This document shows, piece by piece, positions 1 through 5,363 of a stretch of 6,703 nt of DNA (within the stretch, counting starts at the first letter, position 1; each line of letters starts with the position of its first letter). Under the pieces are notes generated by a model, which was not told where the DNA came from, did no database searches, and saw only the letters and a program-made list of their open reading frames with translations. Both the position numbers and the translations under genes were made by a program. Source of the DNA: an uncultured Brachyspira sp. (GTDB taxonomy: Bacteria; Cyanobacteriota; Vampirovibrionia; Gastranaerophilales; Gastranaerophilaceae); contig ONYB01000209.1 in NCBI GenBank assembly GCA_900321895.1, forward strand, positions 1 to 6,703, written 5' to 3'.

Positions 1-108
1 AAAGAGAGATTACGAACTGGTTTGTTGCTCCGACAATCGCAACAAACAGAGTTAGCTTTGCATCCGCCCTCGTACGGCTCGTGTTGCTCGCCTACGATGT
101 CGGAGAAT
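1..108 (+). repeat. Palindromic intergenic repeat, copy A
   Basis: This stretch is repeated at 335-442 with only two differences (c87/t421 and c91/a425), so 106 of 108 bases match. Internally it holds a perfect 9-bp inverted repeat, GTTTGTTGC / GCAACAAAC, and a wider arm pair, CTCCGACA (29-36) / TGTCGGAG (99-106), so the whole unit can fold into nested stems. The start (AAAGAGAGATT) and the reverse complement of the right edge (GAAAGAGATT, in 106-115) are near-identical, like imperfect terminal inverted repeats. It begins at the window edge, so its true left end is unknown. It may be a MITE or REP-like non-autonomous element. No transposase is visible. Confidence 0.85.
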
Positions 109-117
109 CTCTTTCTT

Positions 118-162
118 GCTAAATAAAAAAGACAGGTTTTATGCCTGTCTTTTTTATTTAGC
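118..162. terminator. Strong bidirectional intrinsic terminator
   Basis: A perfect 19-bp inverted repeat (118-136 with 144-162) surrounds a 7-base loop, TTTTATG. The core GACAGG / CCTGTC is flanked by A-rich and T-rich arms, so either strand gives a hairpin followed by a run of U. It sits just right of repeat copy A. It could end transcription coming from left of the window or minus-strand transcription of the 528-1226 gene. Confidence 0.85.
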
Positions 163-198
163 TTGTGGTATTGATGAGAACTAATTTTGAGTTCGAGC

Positions 199-304
199 GA
201 CCTGCGAGCAGAGGGCGAAGGCTTGAATGCGAAATAATATATTTATGTAGCATTCAACTGTAGACCCGTTTAATGCGAGCAGGTCAAGACAATCTCTCCC
301 TTGC
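199..304. repeat. Second nested-palindrome intergenic element
   Basis: Two concentric inverted repeats are visible: GACCTGC (199-205) with GCAGGTC (279-285), and inside it TTGAATGC (223-230) with GCATTCAA (250-257). The motif TGCGAGCAG occurs twice as a direct repeat, at 203-211 and 274-282. The right edge AATCTCTCCCTTGCT (290-304) closely resembles the right edge of repeat copy A, AATCTCTTTCTTGCT (106-120), although the interior differs. This suggests a second family sharing the same end sequence. The left edge is not clear, and no reading frame here looks coding. Confidence 0.5.
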
Positions 305-334
305 TATTTTTTTATGCTAATTTGTAGATTTTGG

Positions 335-442
335 AAAGAGAGATTACGAACTGGTTTGTTGCTCCGACAATCGCAACAAACAGAGTTAGCTTTGCATCCG
401 CCCTCGTACGGCTCGTGTTGTTCGACTACGATGTCGGAGAAT
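335..442 (+). repeat. Palindromic intergenic repeat, copy B
   Basis: This is the second copy of the 108-bp unit at 1-108, in the same orientation and 334 bp further on. Identity starts at the first window base for copy A and ends at base 442 here. After that, copy A continues AATCTCTTTCTTGCT, while this copy runs directly into codons of an aminotransferase C-terminus. Copy B therefore appears cut or joined at its right edge. The internal 9-bp stem GTTTGTTGC / GCAACAAAC and the CTCCGACA / TGTCGGAG arms are intact. Confidence 0.85.
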
Positions 443-533
443 ATCTTATGCTTATTCCCTAGATAATCTTAAAATTGCACTTTCTCGCTTGGAAAGATTT
501 GTAAAAAAATTGAGAGAAGAAAGAAAATTATAG
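438..533 (+). pseudogene. 3' remnant of class I (aspartate-type) aminotransferase
   Basis: Read from 438, the frame gives 31 codons beginning RISYAYSLDNLKIALSRLER and ending in an FVKK-type basic helix before TAG at 531-533. In class I PLP-dependent aminotransferases of the AspC/AAT type, the C-terminus carries R-[IL]-S-Y-A followed by S-x-(E/D)-N-(L/I)-x-x-A-L-x-R. The Arg of that motif binds the substrate carboxylate. The match covers motif, order and distance from the stop codon. The rest of the roughly 390-residue enzyme is missing: upstream the frame runs into repeat copy B and meets a stop at 387-389. The remnant lacks the PLP-lysine domain and cannot be active. It overlaps the end of the convergent 528-1226 gene by six bases. 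The family call rests on motif memory alone, with no alignment. Confidence 0.6.
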
Positions 534-1226
534 TTTTGTGAAATATTCTGTGGCTTTGTCTGCTCTGACGAAATTAATTTCTGGAAATCTGCGTTGTAAA
601 TCATTTATGATCTTGTAATAAGCGTCATTTACTATGACGTGTTTAATACCGCTTTCTTCTATCAGTTTAGATTTCTCGCCTACGAGTATAAATGAGCCAC
701 TTCTATATGCACATCCTCCTGCGGTTCCAAGTCCAGCCCCTGCTCCTTGAATTGCTTCAGCAGGGAGAGCAAGTGGTGCAGTGAAAAAGTTTTTTGTTTT
801 ATCTATCCCATTTGTGAGAAGTTTGTTTAATTCTTTTAGTTGCTCAGAAATCGTACCTTTTGCCATTCCGTGAGCATCGAAATTTTGCCCAATTTTGCCA
901 GACAAAGAATTTAGATATACCATTGCATCAATGTTGGCATCGGATGGAGGTTTAATATTAGGAAAAGCTTTAAGGTATAAAGCTTTCAATTCTCCTTCGC
1001 TAAACCCCTTAGAAGTAGTAAGGTTGTTTAAAGTTTGGCAAACCTTATTAAGATTTTGATTTTCAAATTTTACAAATTTGTCTATGCTTCCTTCTGGAAG
1101 AGCTTCTAAAATATATGGATCTTTAAGGCTGAATTTATAATTCGTAGGTAAATATTGAGTTCCATTTAAAGTAATTGGAATTCTTTTTCTGACAGATGCT
1201 AATATAATATTTCCTATGTTTCCCAT
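528..1226 (-). CDS. Hypothetical protein, 232 residues, no family recognised
   Basis: This is an intact frame of 232 codons from ATG to TAA, and I do not recognise the family. No signal peptide or membrane helix is evident. The first 150 residues are mostly polar and helical, with a KELNKLL stretch near 131-137. Residues 157-172 form a Gly/Ala-rich segment (EAIQGAGAGLGTAGG). After it comes a compact alpha/beta-looking part: a strand SFILVGEK (178-185), then GIKHVIVNDAYYKII (193-207), then RRFPEINFVRADKA (212-225). No Shine-Dalgarno is visible. TATTAT lies five bases before the ATG, which would fit a leaderless or nearly leaderless mRNA. It converges on the aminotransferase remnant and stands alone next to repeats, so it may be accessory cargo. 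Spurious coding is unlikely at this length, but the function is open. Confidence 0.65.
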   Translation of the reverse strand: MGNIGNIILASVRKRIPITLNGTQYLPTNYKFSLKDPYILEALPEGSIDKFVKFENQNLNKVCQTLNNLTTSKGFSEGELKALYLKAFPNIKPPSDANIDAMVYLNSLSGKIGQNFDAHGMAKGTISEQLKELNKLLTNGIDKTKNFFTAPLALPAEAIQGAGAGLGTAGGCAYRSGSFILVGEKSKLIEESGIKHVIVNDAYYKIINDLQRRFPEINFVRADKATEYFTKL

Positions 1227-1231
1227 TATAT

Positions 1232-1237
1232 ATAATA
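1232..1237 (-). promoter_or_regulatory. Possible -10 box of the 528-1226 gene
   Basis: On the minus strand TATTAT is followed by five bases (ATATA) and the ATG. The spacing would place transcription start at or next to the start codon. No clear -35 is present 16-18 bases further up. The surroundings are very AT-rich, so chance is a real possibility. Confidence 0.3.
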
Positions 1238-1521
1238 AAACATATAGAATAAAAAAATTGCCTATGGTCTAAAGAAATAGTGTGCATATAAAAATAGACT
1301 CTCTATGGAGCGGAACCACTAATAATCAACTCAGTTTCGCAAAGAGTTATAGCAACGAGAGTAGAACTGGCAATATTGTTAAATGTTATCAATCTTGCAG
1401 AGTATGACTGAATTATGACAATTACACAAAACAGGTCAGTCCATAAATATTACATAAAATTATTTTTAGCAAAATTTGCATTAAAAAAGCAAGGTCTAAA
1501 TTTCCCCTTATCAGGCCTCTC

Positions 1522-1546
1522 GCAAAATGATTATTAATCATTTTGC
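1522..1546. repeat. Perfect 25-bp palindrome
   Basis: GCAAAATGATTA (1522-1533) and TAATCATTTTGC (1535-1546) are exact reverse complements around a single central T. As RNA it would form a stem of about 10 bp with a 5-base loop. No T-run follows on either strand, so it is not an ordinary terminator. It could be a protein-binding operator or the core of a palindromic repeat. Confidence 0.6.
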
Positions 1547-1632
1547 TCGGCAGAGTGCTCATAACCACATACTGAATGCTTAGAGTGCGTCCCTATAAGA
1601 TAAGTTCAATAATTGAATTACACTAACAACAG

Positions 1633-1672
1633 ATATTAAAAAAGACCCCTTAAAAAGGAGTCTTTTTTAATA

Positions 1673-1673
<1 letters not shown>
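1633..1673 (-). terminator. Intrinsic terminator of the tRNA-Ile gene
   Basis: The arms 1633-1649 and 1657-1673 pair around a 7-base loop. The only DNA mismatch (c1647 against a1659... within GACCCC / GGAGTC) becomes a U-G wobble in minus-strand RNA, where the core reads GACUCC / GGGGUC followed by six U. That asymmetry indicates minus-strand use. The stem begins directly at the tRNA's 3' end, leaving almost no trailer. Confidence 0.8.
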
Positions 1674-1746
<73 letters not shown>

Positions 1747-1797
1747 TCATTTTTGCCTCTATCAATTCGCTTCAAGCTATCTCTTTCGGCAAGTTCT

Positions 1798-1826
1798 AGT
1801 CTAACATGAACATTTTTTAAAATCAA
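1798..1826 (-). promoter_or_regulatory. Promoter of the tRNA-Ile gene
   Basis: On the minus strand TTGATT (1821-1826) and TAGACT (1798-1803) are separated by exactly 17 bases, a sigma-70 type layout with four of six matches in each box. Transcription would start near 1791, leaving a leader of about 45 bases before the tRNA. It is divergent from the plus-strand gene at 1927. Confidence 0.55.
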
Positions 1827-1900
1827 GGTCTTTTTATTTTTATTTATTAACAAGTGTTACAAATTTTTGCCAAATTGAAATCTTCTGACCTAAAAAACGT

Positions 1901-1918
1901 TATTATATTTAAGAGAGG
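1901..1918 (+). promoter_or_regulatory. Likely -10 box and ribosome binding site of the 1927 gene
   Basis: TATTAT (1901-1906) is a good -10 candidate, but no good -35 lies at 16-18 bases; TTGAAA at 1875-1880 is 20 bases away. GAGAGG (1913-1918) is a Shine-Dalgarno 8 bases before the ATG and fixes the start at 1927. If this -10 is used, the leader is very short and the SD lies at the mRNA 5' end. Confidence 0.45.
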
Positions 1919-1926
1919 CTGTTTTT

Positions 1927-2835
1927 ATGATTATTATTGATACCGATCTGACAACGTTAATGCAAAAACTTAATATTTCTACTGCTAAAATGCAGCAGCA
2001 ATATTCGATGATGTCTGTTGAAGAAATCGTTGAAGCTGAAGCCGCTCAAGGAAATCAACAAGCCGTAGAATACGCTCGTGAACTTTTTACAAATCCCGAA
2101 CAACTCGTTAAAATCTTTAAACTTGCCGATCCAAACAACAAACTCGAAATTCTTTCCGAAATGACCGCTCAACAACTAGCACTCTTCCTGCCGGAAATGG
2201 AAGAAACTGATCTTTCGGAAGGTTTAAAATATTTTACTCAAGACAAACTCCTCAGCATGCTCGAAAGTATTCCGCCGGAACAGCTTGTTAACACAGTTTT
2301 TGAGATGTTTTCGCAAGAAGAAATTATCCAGTATCTGCCCGAAGAACAACTCGACAAATTTCTCTCCAGCACAGAGATGGATAAAAATAAAATCATGGAA
2401 CACATGAAAGAAATCCCTCCCGAACTCATCGCTCAAATGCTGGAAACTATGACCGGACAGCCTGTTGAGGACATGAGCATGGAAAGCATGCTTGAAACCG
2501 TCGGAGGGTTTAATCCGCTTGAATTTAAAAATGCACTTCTTTCCTTGCAACCGGTTGCAAAACAACAGCTTACTCTAGGGCTTGCGAAAGAGGACACTAA
2601 ACTTTTCCAACTTTTCGATGCACGAGCTTACACAAATATGATTAACACCTACAAACAGCAGCCCGAGTTGGTTAAGGCTATGAATGTCATTGAAGAAGAC
2701 CAAAAAATTAAAATGCTCAAAGAATTGCCGAATGACCTTTTGTCAATCGTCATAACCCAAATGGACGCACAGGATTTTGCGGATATATTGATTAAGCGTT
2801 GCCCTGAACTCCTTGCCGAAATTATTGCGAGATAA
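1927..2835 (+). CDS. Acidic helical-repeat protein, MgtE-N/FliG-like (302 residues)
   Basis: This is a 302-residue protein without signal peptide or membrane segments, so probably cytoplasmic. It is strongly acidic, rich in Met, Glu and Leu, and almost all helical. A short motif recurs at helix starts: LPEM (88-91), IPPEQL (115-120), LPEEQL (137-142), IPPELI (163-168) and LPNDLL (267-272), each followed by an amphipathic helix. This resembles the superhelical repeats of the MgtE intracellular N domain and of FliG, where leucine-rich helices carry LPPE turns. The MgtE CBS domains and membrane domain are absent, so it is not a magnesium transporter. A scaffold or partner-binding role is my inference. 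The start is set by GAGAGG 8 bases upstream. Its last 14 bases overlap the 3' end of convergent pncC. The gene is certainly coding, but the function is unknown. Confidence 0.85.
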   Translation: MIIIDTDLTTLMQKLNISTAKMQQQYSMMSVEEIVEAEAAQGNQQAVEYARELFTNPEQLVKIFKLADPNNKLEILSEMTAQQLALFLPEMEETDLSEGLKYFTQDKLLSMLESIPPEQLVNTVFEMFSQEEIIQYLPEEQLDKFLSSTEMDKNKIMEHMKEIPPELIAQMLETMTGQPVEDMSMESMLETVGGFNPLEFKNALLSLQPVAKQQLTLGLAKEDTKLFQLFDARAYTNMINTYKQQPELVKAMNVIEEDQKIKMLKELPNDLLSIVITQMDAQDFADILIKRCPELLAEIIAR

Positions 2836-3304
2836 CCTCAAGAGCAAGTTCAATAGCCTTTTGCGTAAAGCAGAACTTCATAAGTTTTCGTGGCAAAAAT
2901 CTTGGCAACCTGAATTCTTTTACGAGCAACTTGTCTTTGAACAATGCGGAAATAAATACCATTCCTACGGGTTTTTCTTTAGAACCTCCGGTCGGGCCTG
3001 CAATTCCTGTTGTGCAAAGTGCCAAATCGCAGTTGGTGCGAGCCTTCAAACCTTCAGCCATGCCTTTTGCACACTCATAACTGACAGCAGAGTGTTTTTC
3101 CAGTAATTCTTTAGAAACTCCTAGAATTTCAGTTTTTGCCTCATAAGCGTAAGTTACGAAATTCAATTTGACGAAATCGGAACTTCCTGAAACATCGGTC
3201 AATCTTGAGCTTAAAAGTCCACCAGTGCAAGACTCTGCGGTTGCAATCGCCAAATGATTTTCTTTTAAAAATTTTGCAAGTTTAAGTAATTTTCCGTCGA
3301 ACAT
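2822..3304 (-). CDS. pncC: Nicotinamide-nucleotide amidase (CinA C-terminal domain)
   Basis: This 160-residue protein has the usual length of stand-alone CinA C-terminal domain enzymes. These hydrolyse NMN to nicotinate mononucleotide and ammonia, recycling the NMN released by NAD-dependent DNA ligase back to NAD in the cytoplasm. The signature TAESCTGG is at 22-29, with the nucleophile candidate Ser25. TGIAGPTGGS (99-108) followed by KPVGMV (111-116) is the second hallmark. The usual Y-S-N-E-A-K stretch reads YAYEAK (52-57), a mild variant. There is no N-terminal MoCF-like domain, so this is the short PncC form and not full CinA. A TGCTATAAT promoter ends six bases before the ATG and there is no Shine-Dalgarno, so the mRNA is probably leaderless. 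The 3' end overlaps the convergent helical-repeat gene. Confidence 0.93.
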   Translation of the reverse strand: MFDGKLLKLAKFLKENHLAIATAESCTGGLLSSRLTDVSGSSDFVKLNFVTYAYEAKTEILGVSKELLEKHSAVSYECAKGMAEGLKARTNCDLALCTTGIAGPTGGSKEKPVGMVFISALFKDKLLVKEFRLPRFLPRKLMKFCFTQKAIELALEVISQ

Positions 3305-3310
3305 AGTTGT

Positions 3311-3319
3311 ATTATAGCA
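3311..3319 (-). promoter_or_regulatory. Extended -10 promoter of pncC, leaderless geometry
   Basis: On the minus strand the sequence is TGC TATAAT, a perfect extended -10 element, then ACAACT, then ATG. With the usual 6-7 bases from the -10 box to +1, transcription begins at the A of the start codon. The -35 region 17 bases up reads TTCCAA, which is weak, as is usual for extended -10 promoters. Confidence 0.7.
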
Positions 3320-3352
3320 CAGATGTGGAGGTATTGGAACTGGGAATTTGTG

Positions 3353-3419
3353 GCGATAAGGCTATAAGGTGATAGGGCGATAAGTCCGTATCAGAAAAGA
3401 TACAAGGATACTAGGGCAC
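3353..3419. repeat. Array of imperfect 8-bp tandem repeats
   Basis: Four contiguous octamers are visible at 3353-3384: GCGATAAG, GCTATAAG, GTGATAGG, GCGATAAG. A related run follows at 3396-3419: AAAGATAC, AAGGATAC, TAGGGCAC. Between them GTATC (3388-3392) pairs with GATAC (3399-3403). The array fills most of the gap between the end of holB and the pncC promoter. It recalls the short tandemly repeated repetitive sequences of cyanobacteria, but the unit here is 8 bases and the likeness is only of kind. Confidence 0.6.
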
Positions 3420-3446
3420 CAAGTTCTTTACGTCACTTCACTCTTT

Positions 3447-4361
3447 TCATCCCAAAATCAAGGCGAAGGCAAGATTTTCGAGGATTGTTTGGATGTTCAT
3501 GTTCAGTTGGAGTTCTTTTTTTGCTTTTTCGACGGCGTTTATGTCGCCGATGAGCTTTAATTTTAGCAAATTGTTTTCGCAATTTGATTTCAAAAGTTCC
3601 GCCATGTAATTTTGAATTTGTACCAAAACCTCCATTGGATTATTTTCTTTGCACAATGCAAGTACCCTGTCGTTAAAGTCCAAAACCTCGTTGCGTTCAA
3701 GTTCAAGATATCCTTCGATAGCGTCTTTTACAAGTGAAAAGTCTCTCGGTTCGTCATTTTTTGAAGGAACAAAAAAGCACTGGGCTCTCGATACTATTGT
3801 TGAAATCATATCGGATTTATCTTTGGTTAAAAATATAAAAGTCGTGTTTGTGGGCGGTTCTTCAAATGTTTTTAAAAGTGCATTCGCTGCAGCTTCTTGA
3901 AAGTTTACTTCGTTTATTCCCGCAATATTTCCGTCTTTGTCCCTGTCGCAAAAGATTAAAACCCTATGGTAATCCGACATTACAAGCAGGTCGTTTTTAA
4001 TCATTCTTGCCTGATTAATTGTGATATTAATTCCGGCTTTGCCCTCATCCTCTGCCGCACGATTGTCAAGTCTGGAAATCGTCAGCACCGCAGGGTGTTT
4101 GTTTTCCCTAATCCAACGGCAGTTCAGGCAGTCGCAGTCTGGTTGGTGTGTACCCGTACAATTCAGCATTCTTGCGATTTCCAGTGCCAAATCGTACTGT
4201 GCAGACAAATCTGTCCCGTAAAACAGCAGGCAGTGAGCAATGTTTTTATTTGGATTTTCAATCCCTTTGGAAAAATAATTTGTCAAAAACGGATATTTTT
4301 CTCTGATTTTTGCAAGATTATGTATTTCTTGTACGTTTTCCGCATTATCCGAAGAAAGCAT
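3447..4361 (-). CDS. holB: DNA polymerase III subunit delta'
   Basis: This is a 304-residue AAA+-like clamp-loader subunit that works with delta and gamma/tau to open and load the beta sliding clamp at the replication fork. HCLLFYGTDLS (43-53) sits where Walker A should be but lacks GKT/S, as expected of the non-ATP-binding delta'. A zinc-module cysteine cluster is at C68, C76, C78 and C81, with spacing slightly different from the usual C-x8-C-x2-C-x2-C. ANALLKTFEEPP (159-170) and STIVSRAQ (187-194, the SRC-type sensor motif) are the family hallmarks. The C-terminal part is a helical collar domain. It starts 17 bases inside the end of holA, with GGAGGT five bases before its ATG, so it is translationally linked to holA. 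No terminator is clear after it. Confidence 0.93.
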   Translation of the reverse strand: MLSSDNAENVQEIHNLAKIREKYPFLTNYFSKGIENPNKNIAHCLLFYGTDLSAQYDLALEIARMLNCTGTHQPDCDCLNCRWIRENKHPAVLTISRLDNRAAEDEGKAGINITINQARMIKNDLLVMSDYHRVLIFCDRDKDGNIAGINEVNFQEAAANALLKTFEEPPTNTTFIFLTKDKSDMISTIVSRAQCFFVPSKNDEPRDFSLVKDAIEGYLELERNEVLDFNDRVLALCKENNPMEVLVQIQNYMAELLKSNCENNLLKLKLIGDINAVEKAKKELQLNMNIQTILENLAFALILG

Positions 4362-5301
4362 TTTCTACCTCCGCTTCTGCATTTGGGGCTTGTCCCGATT
4401 TGATTTTAAACTCCGCTTCCGTGATATTTTGTTTAAGCTTTACCAAATCCTTTAAATTAGTTTTTTTGAGCTTTTGGAGGGTTAATTTTACAACGTATTC
4501 GTGCTGTCCAGTGAGTCGAGAAAGCTCCATTGGCGTGCATTCAGAGGATTTTGCTTTCAAAATAATCCACCTTCTCAGCATTGTTTGAAGTGTCGAAACA
4601 ATTTCCATGCAGTATTTTTTCTCTAAAAGTTTGCGGTATTCACGGAGTGCCAAGTCTTTTTTGCCCTCCAGCAAATAATCCGAAAACGCAAATAAATCCT
4701 CGTTAGAAATACAAATTTCCTTAACCATATCGGGAGTTACGACATTTTGCGGATATGCCATAAGTTGTAATTTGTCAAGCTCCGTATCAAGTTGTCGCAA
4801 GTTGTTTCCGATTTGTGAAATCATTGCTGTAGCAGCTCCGGTGTCCATTTTTAATTTTTTGGCTTTTGCTTGCTTTATTATCCACCCCTCAAGTTCAGCG
4901 GTTTTGTAGGTAGGAATTACGGCAAATTCTTGTGCGTTGTATTTTGAAAGTGTCTTAAAAAACTTTTTGCGGGAATCTAATTTTTTGCCCTCATCCCTTT
5001 TGAGTTGTGCCACAAAAACAATGTCCAAGTTGTCGTTGTTCTCTTCCAGCACCTCCGCAATTTGTTTTATTTCTTTGTCGTCAAATGTTTTGGAAAAATA
5101 ATCAAGGCAATTTATCACAACAAGCATTTTGCCAAACATCATGGGTTGTGTTCGCAAAATCGAAATTAGGTCAGGAAATTTCGGGTTGTCGTAGGTCTTG
5201 AAACTCATTTCCAAAAAGTTTTTGTCCAAGCCTTTTTTGAGCTTTTCGATTTCCTGTTCTATATTAAAATCTTCTTCGCCGTAAAAAAAGTAAACTGCCA
5301 T
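4345..5301 (-). CDS. holA: DNA polymerase III subunit delta
   Basis: This is a 318-residue clamp-loader subunit whose N-terminal part binds and opens the beta clamp. The N-terminal strand VYFFYGEEDF (3-12) is the family's opening motif, where an ATPase-like fold lacks Walker residues. MMFGKMLVVIN (54-64) and DNLDIVFVAQL (90-100) are core strands. IGNNLRQLDTELDKL (164-178) is the characteristic helix motif of delta. Residues 200-318 form the helical collar domain, with the conserved ending TEAEFKIKSG (294-303). The length is near the usual 330-340. A TATAAT box six bases before the ATG and no Shine-Dalgarno suggest a leaderless mRNA. It is first in a two-gene unit with holB, overlapping it by 17 bp. 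Confidence 0.93.
   Translation of the reverse strand: MAVYFFYGEEDFNIEQEIEKLKKGLDKNFLEMSFKTYDNPKFPDLISILRTQPMMFGKMLVVINCLDYFSKTFDDKEIKQIAEVLEENNDNLDIVFVAQLKRDEGKKLDSRKKFFKTLSKYNAQEFAVIPTYKTAELEGWIIKQAKAKKLKMDTGAATAMISQIGNNLRQLDTELDKLQLMAYPQNVVTPDMVKEICISNEDLFAFSDYLLEGKKDLALREYRKLLEKKYCMEIVSTLQTMLRRWIILKAKSSECTPMELSRLTGQHEYVVKLTLQKLKKTNLKDLVKLKQNITEAEFKIKSGQAPNAEAEVENAFFG
4367..4372 (-). promoter_or_regulatory. Ribosome binding site of holB inside holA
   Basis: GGAGGT on the minus strand lies five bases before the holB ATG and within the last codons of holA. It fixes the holB start and lets terminating holA ribosomes reinitiate. Confidence 0.85.
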
Positions 5302-5307
5302 AACAAC

Positions 5308-5313
5308 ATTATA
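5308..5313 (-). promoter_or_regulatory. -10 box of the holA-holB operon, leaderless geometry
   Basis: The minus strand reads TATAAT, GTTGTT, ATG. The perfect -10 box is six bases from the start codon, the same layout as pncC. No convincing -35 is seen; the region lies in the T-rich tail of the upstream terminator. No Shine-Dalgarno fits in the gap. Confidence 0.6.
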
Positions 5314-5333
5314 GGATAAAAAATAATATAATA

Positions 5334-5360
5334 AACAAAAAGCTGAACAAAAAGTTCAGC
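5334..5360 (-). terminator. Intrinsic terminator after the 45-codon gene
   Basis: On the minus strand GCTGAAC (from 5354-5360) and GTTCAGC (5342-5348) form a 7-bp stem with a TTTTT loop, followed by TTTTTGTTTA. It separates the small-gene transcript from the holA promoter about 20 bases further on. Confidence 0.8.
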
Positions 5361-5363
5361 CTT

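Larger units (their letters stand above)
1227..1632. other. Gene-poor intergenic region with one strong palindrome
   Basis: No convincing gene was found between the 232-residue gene and the tRNA terminator. A 46-codon minus-strand frame (1422-1562, MSTLPSKMINNHF...) exists but has no Shine-Dalgarno and includes the palindrome at 1522-1546. Around 1290-1405 both strands happen to be open in several frames, none with a good start. No tmRNA, SRP, RNase P or rRNA signature was noticed. The stretch may be degraded mobile or repeat DNA. Confidence 0.5.

Noticed and set aside
1..126. Plus-strand frame open from the window start to TAA at 124-126, as if the end of a gene.
   Set aside because: It consists almost entirely of the palindromic repeat; no known protein end is recognisable.
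335..470. Minus-strand frame through repeat copy B reading ...GGCKANSVCCDCRSNKP..., also open in copy A.
   Set aside because: There is no start codon or ribosome binding site in either copy, and the frame coincides with palindromic arms. It is more likely a by-product of the repeat than a Cys-rich peptide gene.
1290..1409. Short frames open on both strands around 1290-1409 (for example SLWSGTTNNQLSF on the plus strand).
   Set aside because: No start with an RBS, and several frames are open at once. This looks like a low-stop stretch by chance or decayed DNA.
1505..1515. The 11-mer CCCTTATCAGG of the tRNA-Ile anticodon arm (1705-1715) repeated exactly 200 bp away, resembling an attachment-site duplication.
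   Set aside because: A match of 11 bases to a 74-base tRNA somewhere in 6.7 kb is not rare by chance. A true att duplication should extend to the tRNA 3' end, and no integrase is present.
1422..1562. 46-codon minus-strand frame MSTLPSKMINNHFARG...
   Set aside because: No Shine-Dalgarno or promoter, unusual composition, and a perfect palindrome inside. Evidence is too weak for a gene call without homologues.
2224..2565. Minus-strand frames antisense to the helical-repeat gene.
   Set aside because: They lie wholly within a well-supported gene with a good ribosome binding site, and their products show no recognisable features.
3966..4588. Several plus-strand frames opposite holB and holA.
   Set aside because: Both sense genes have clear family motifs; the antisense products are Phe/Cys/Ser-rich shadows.
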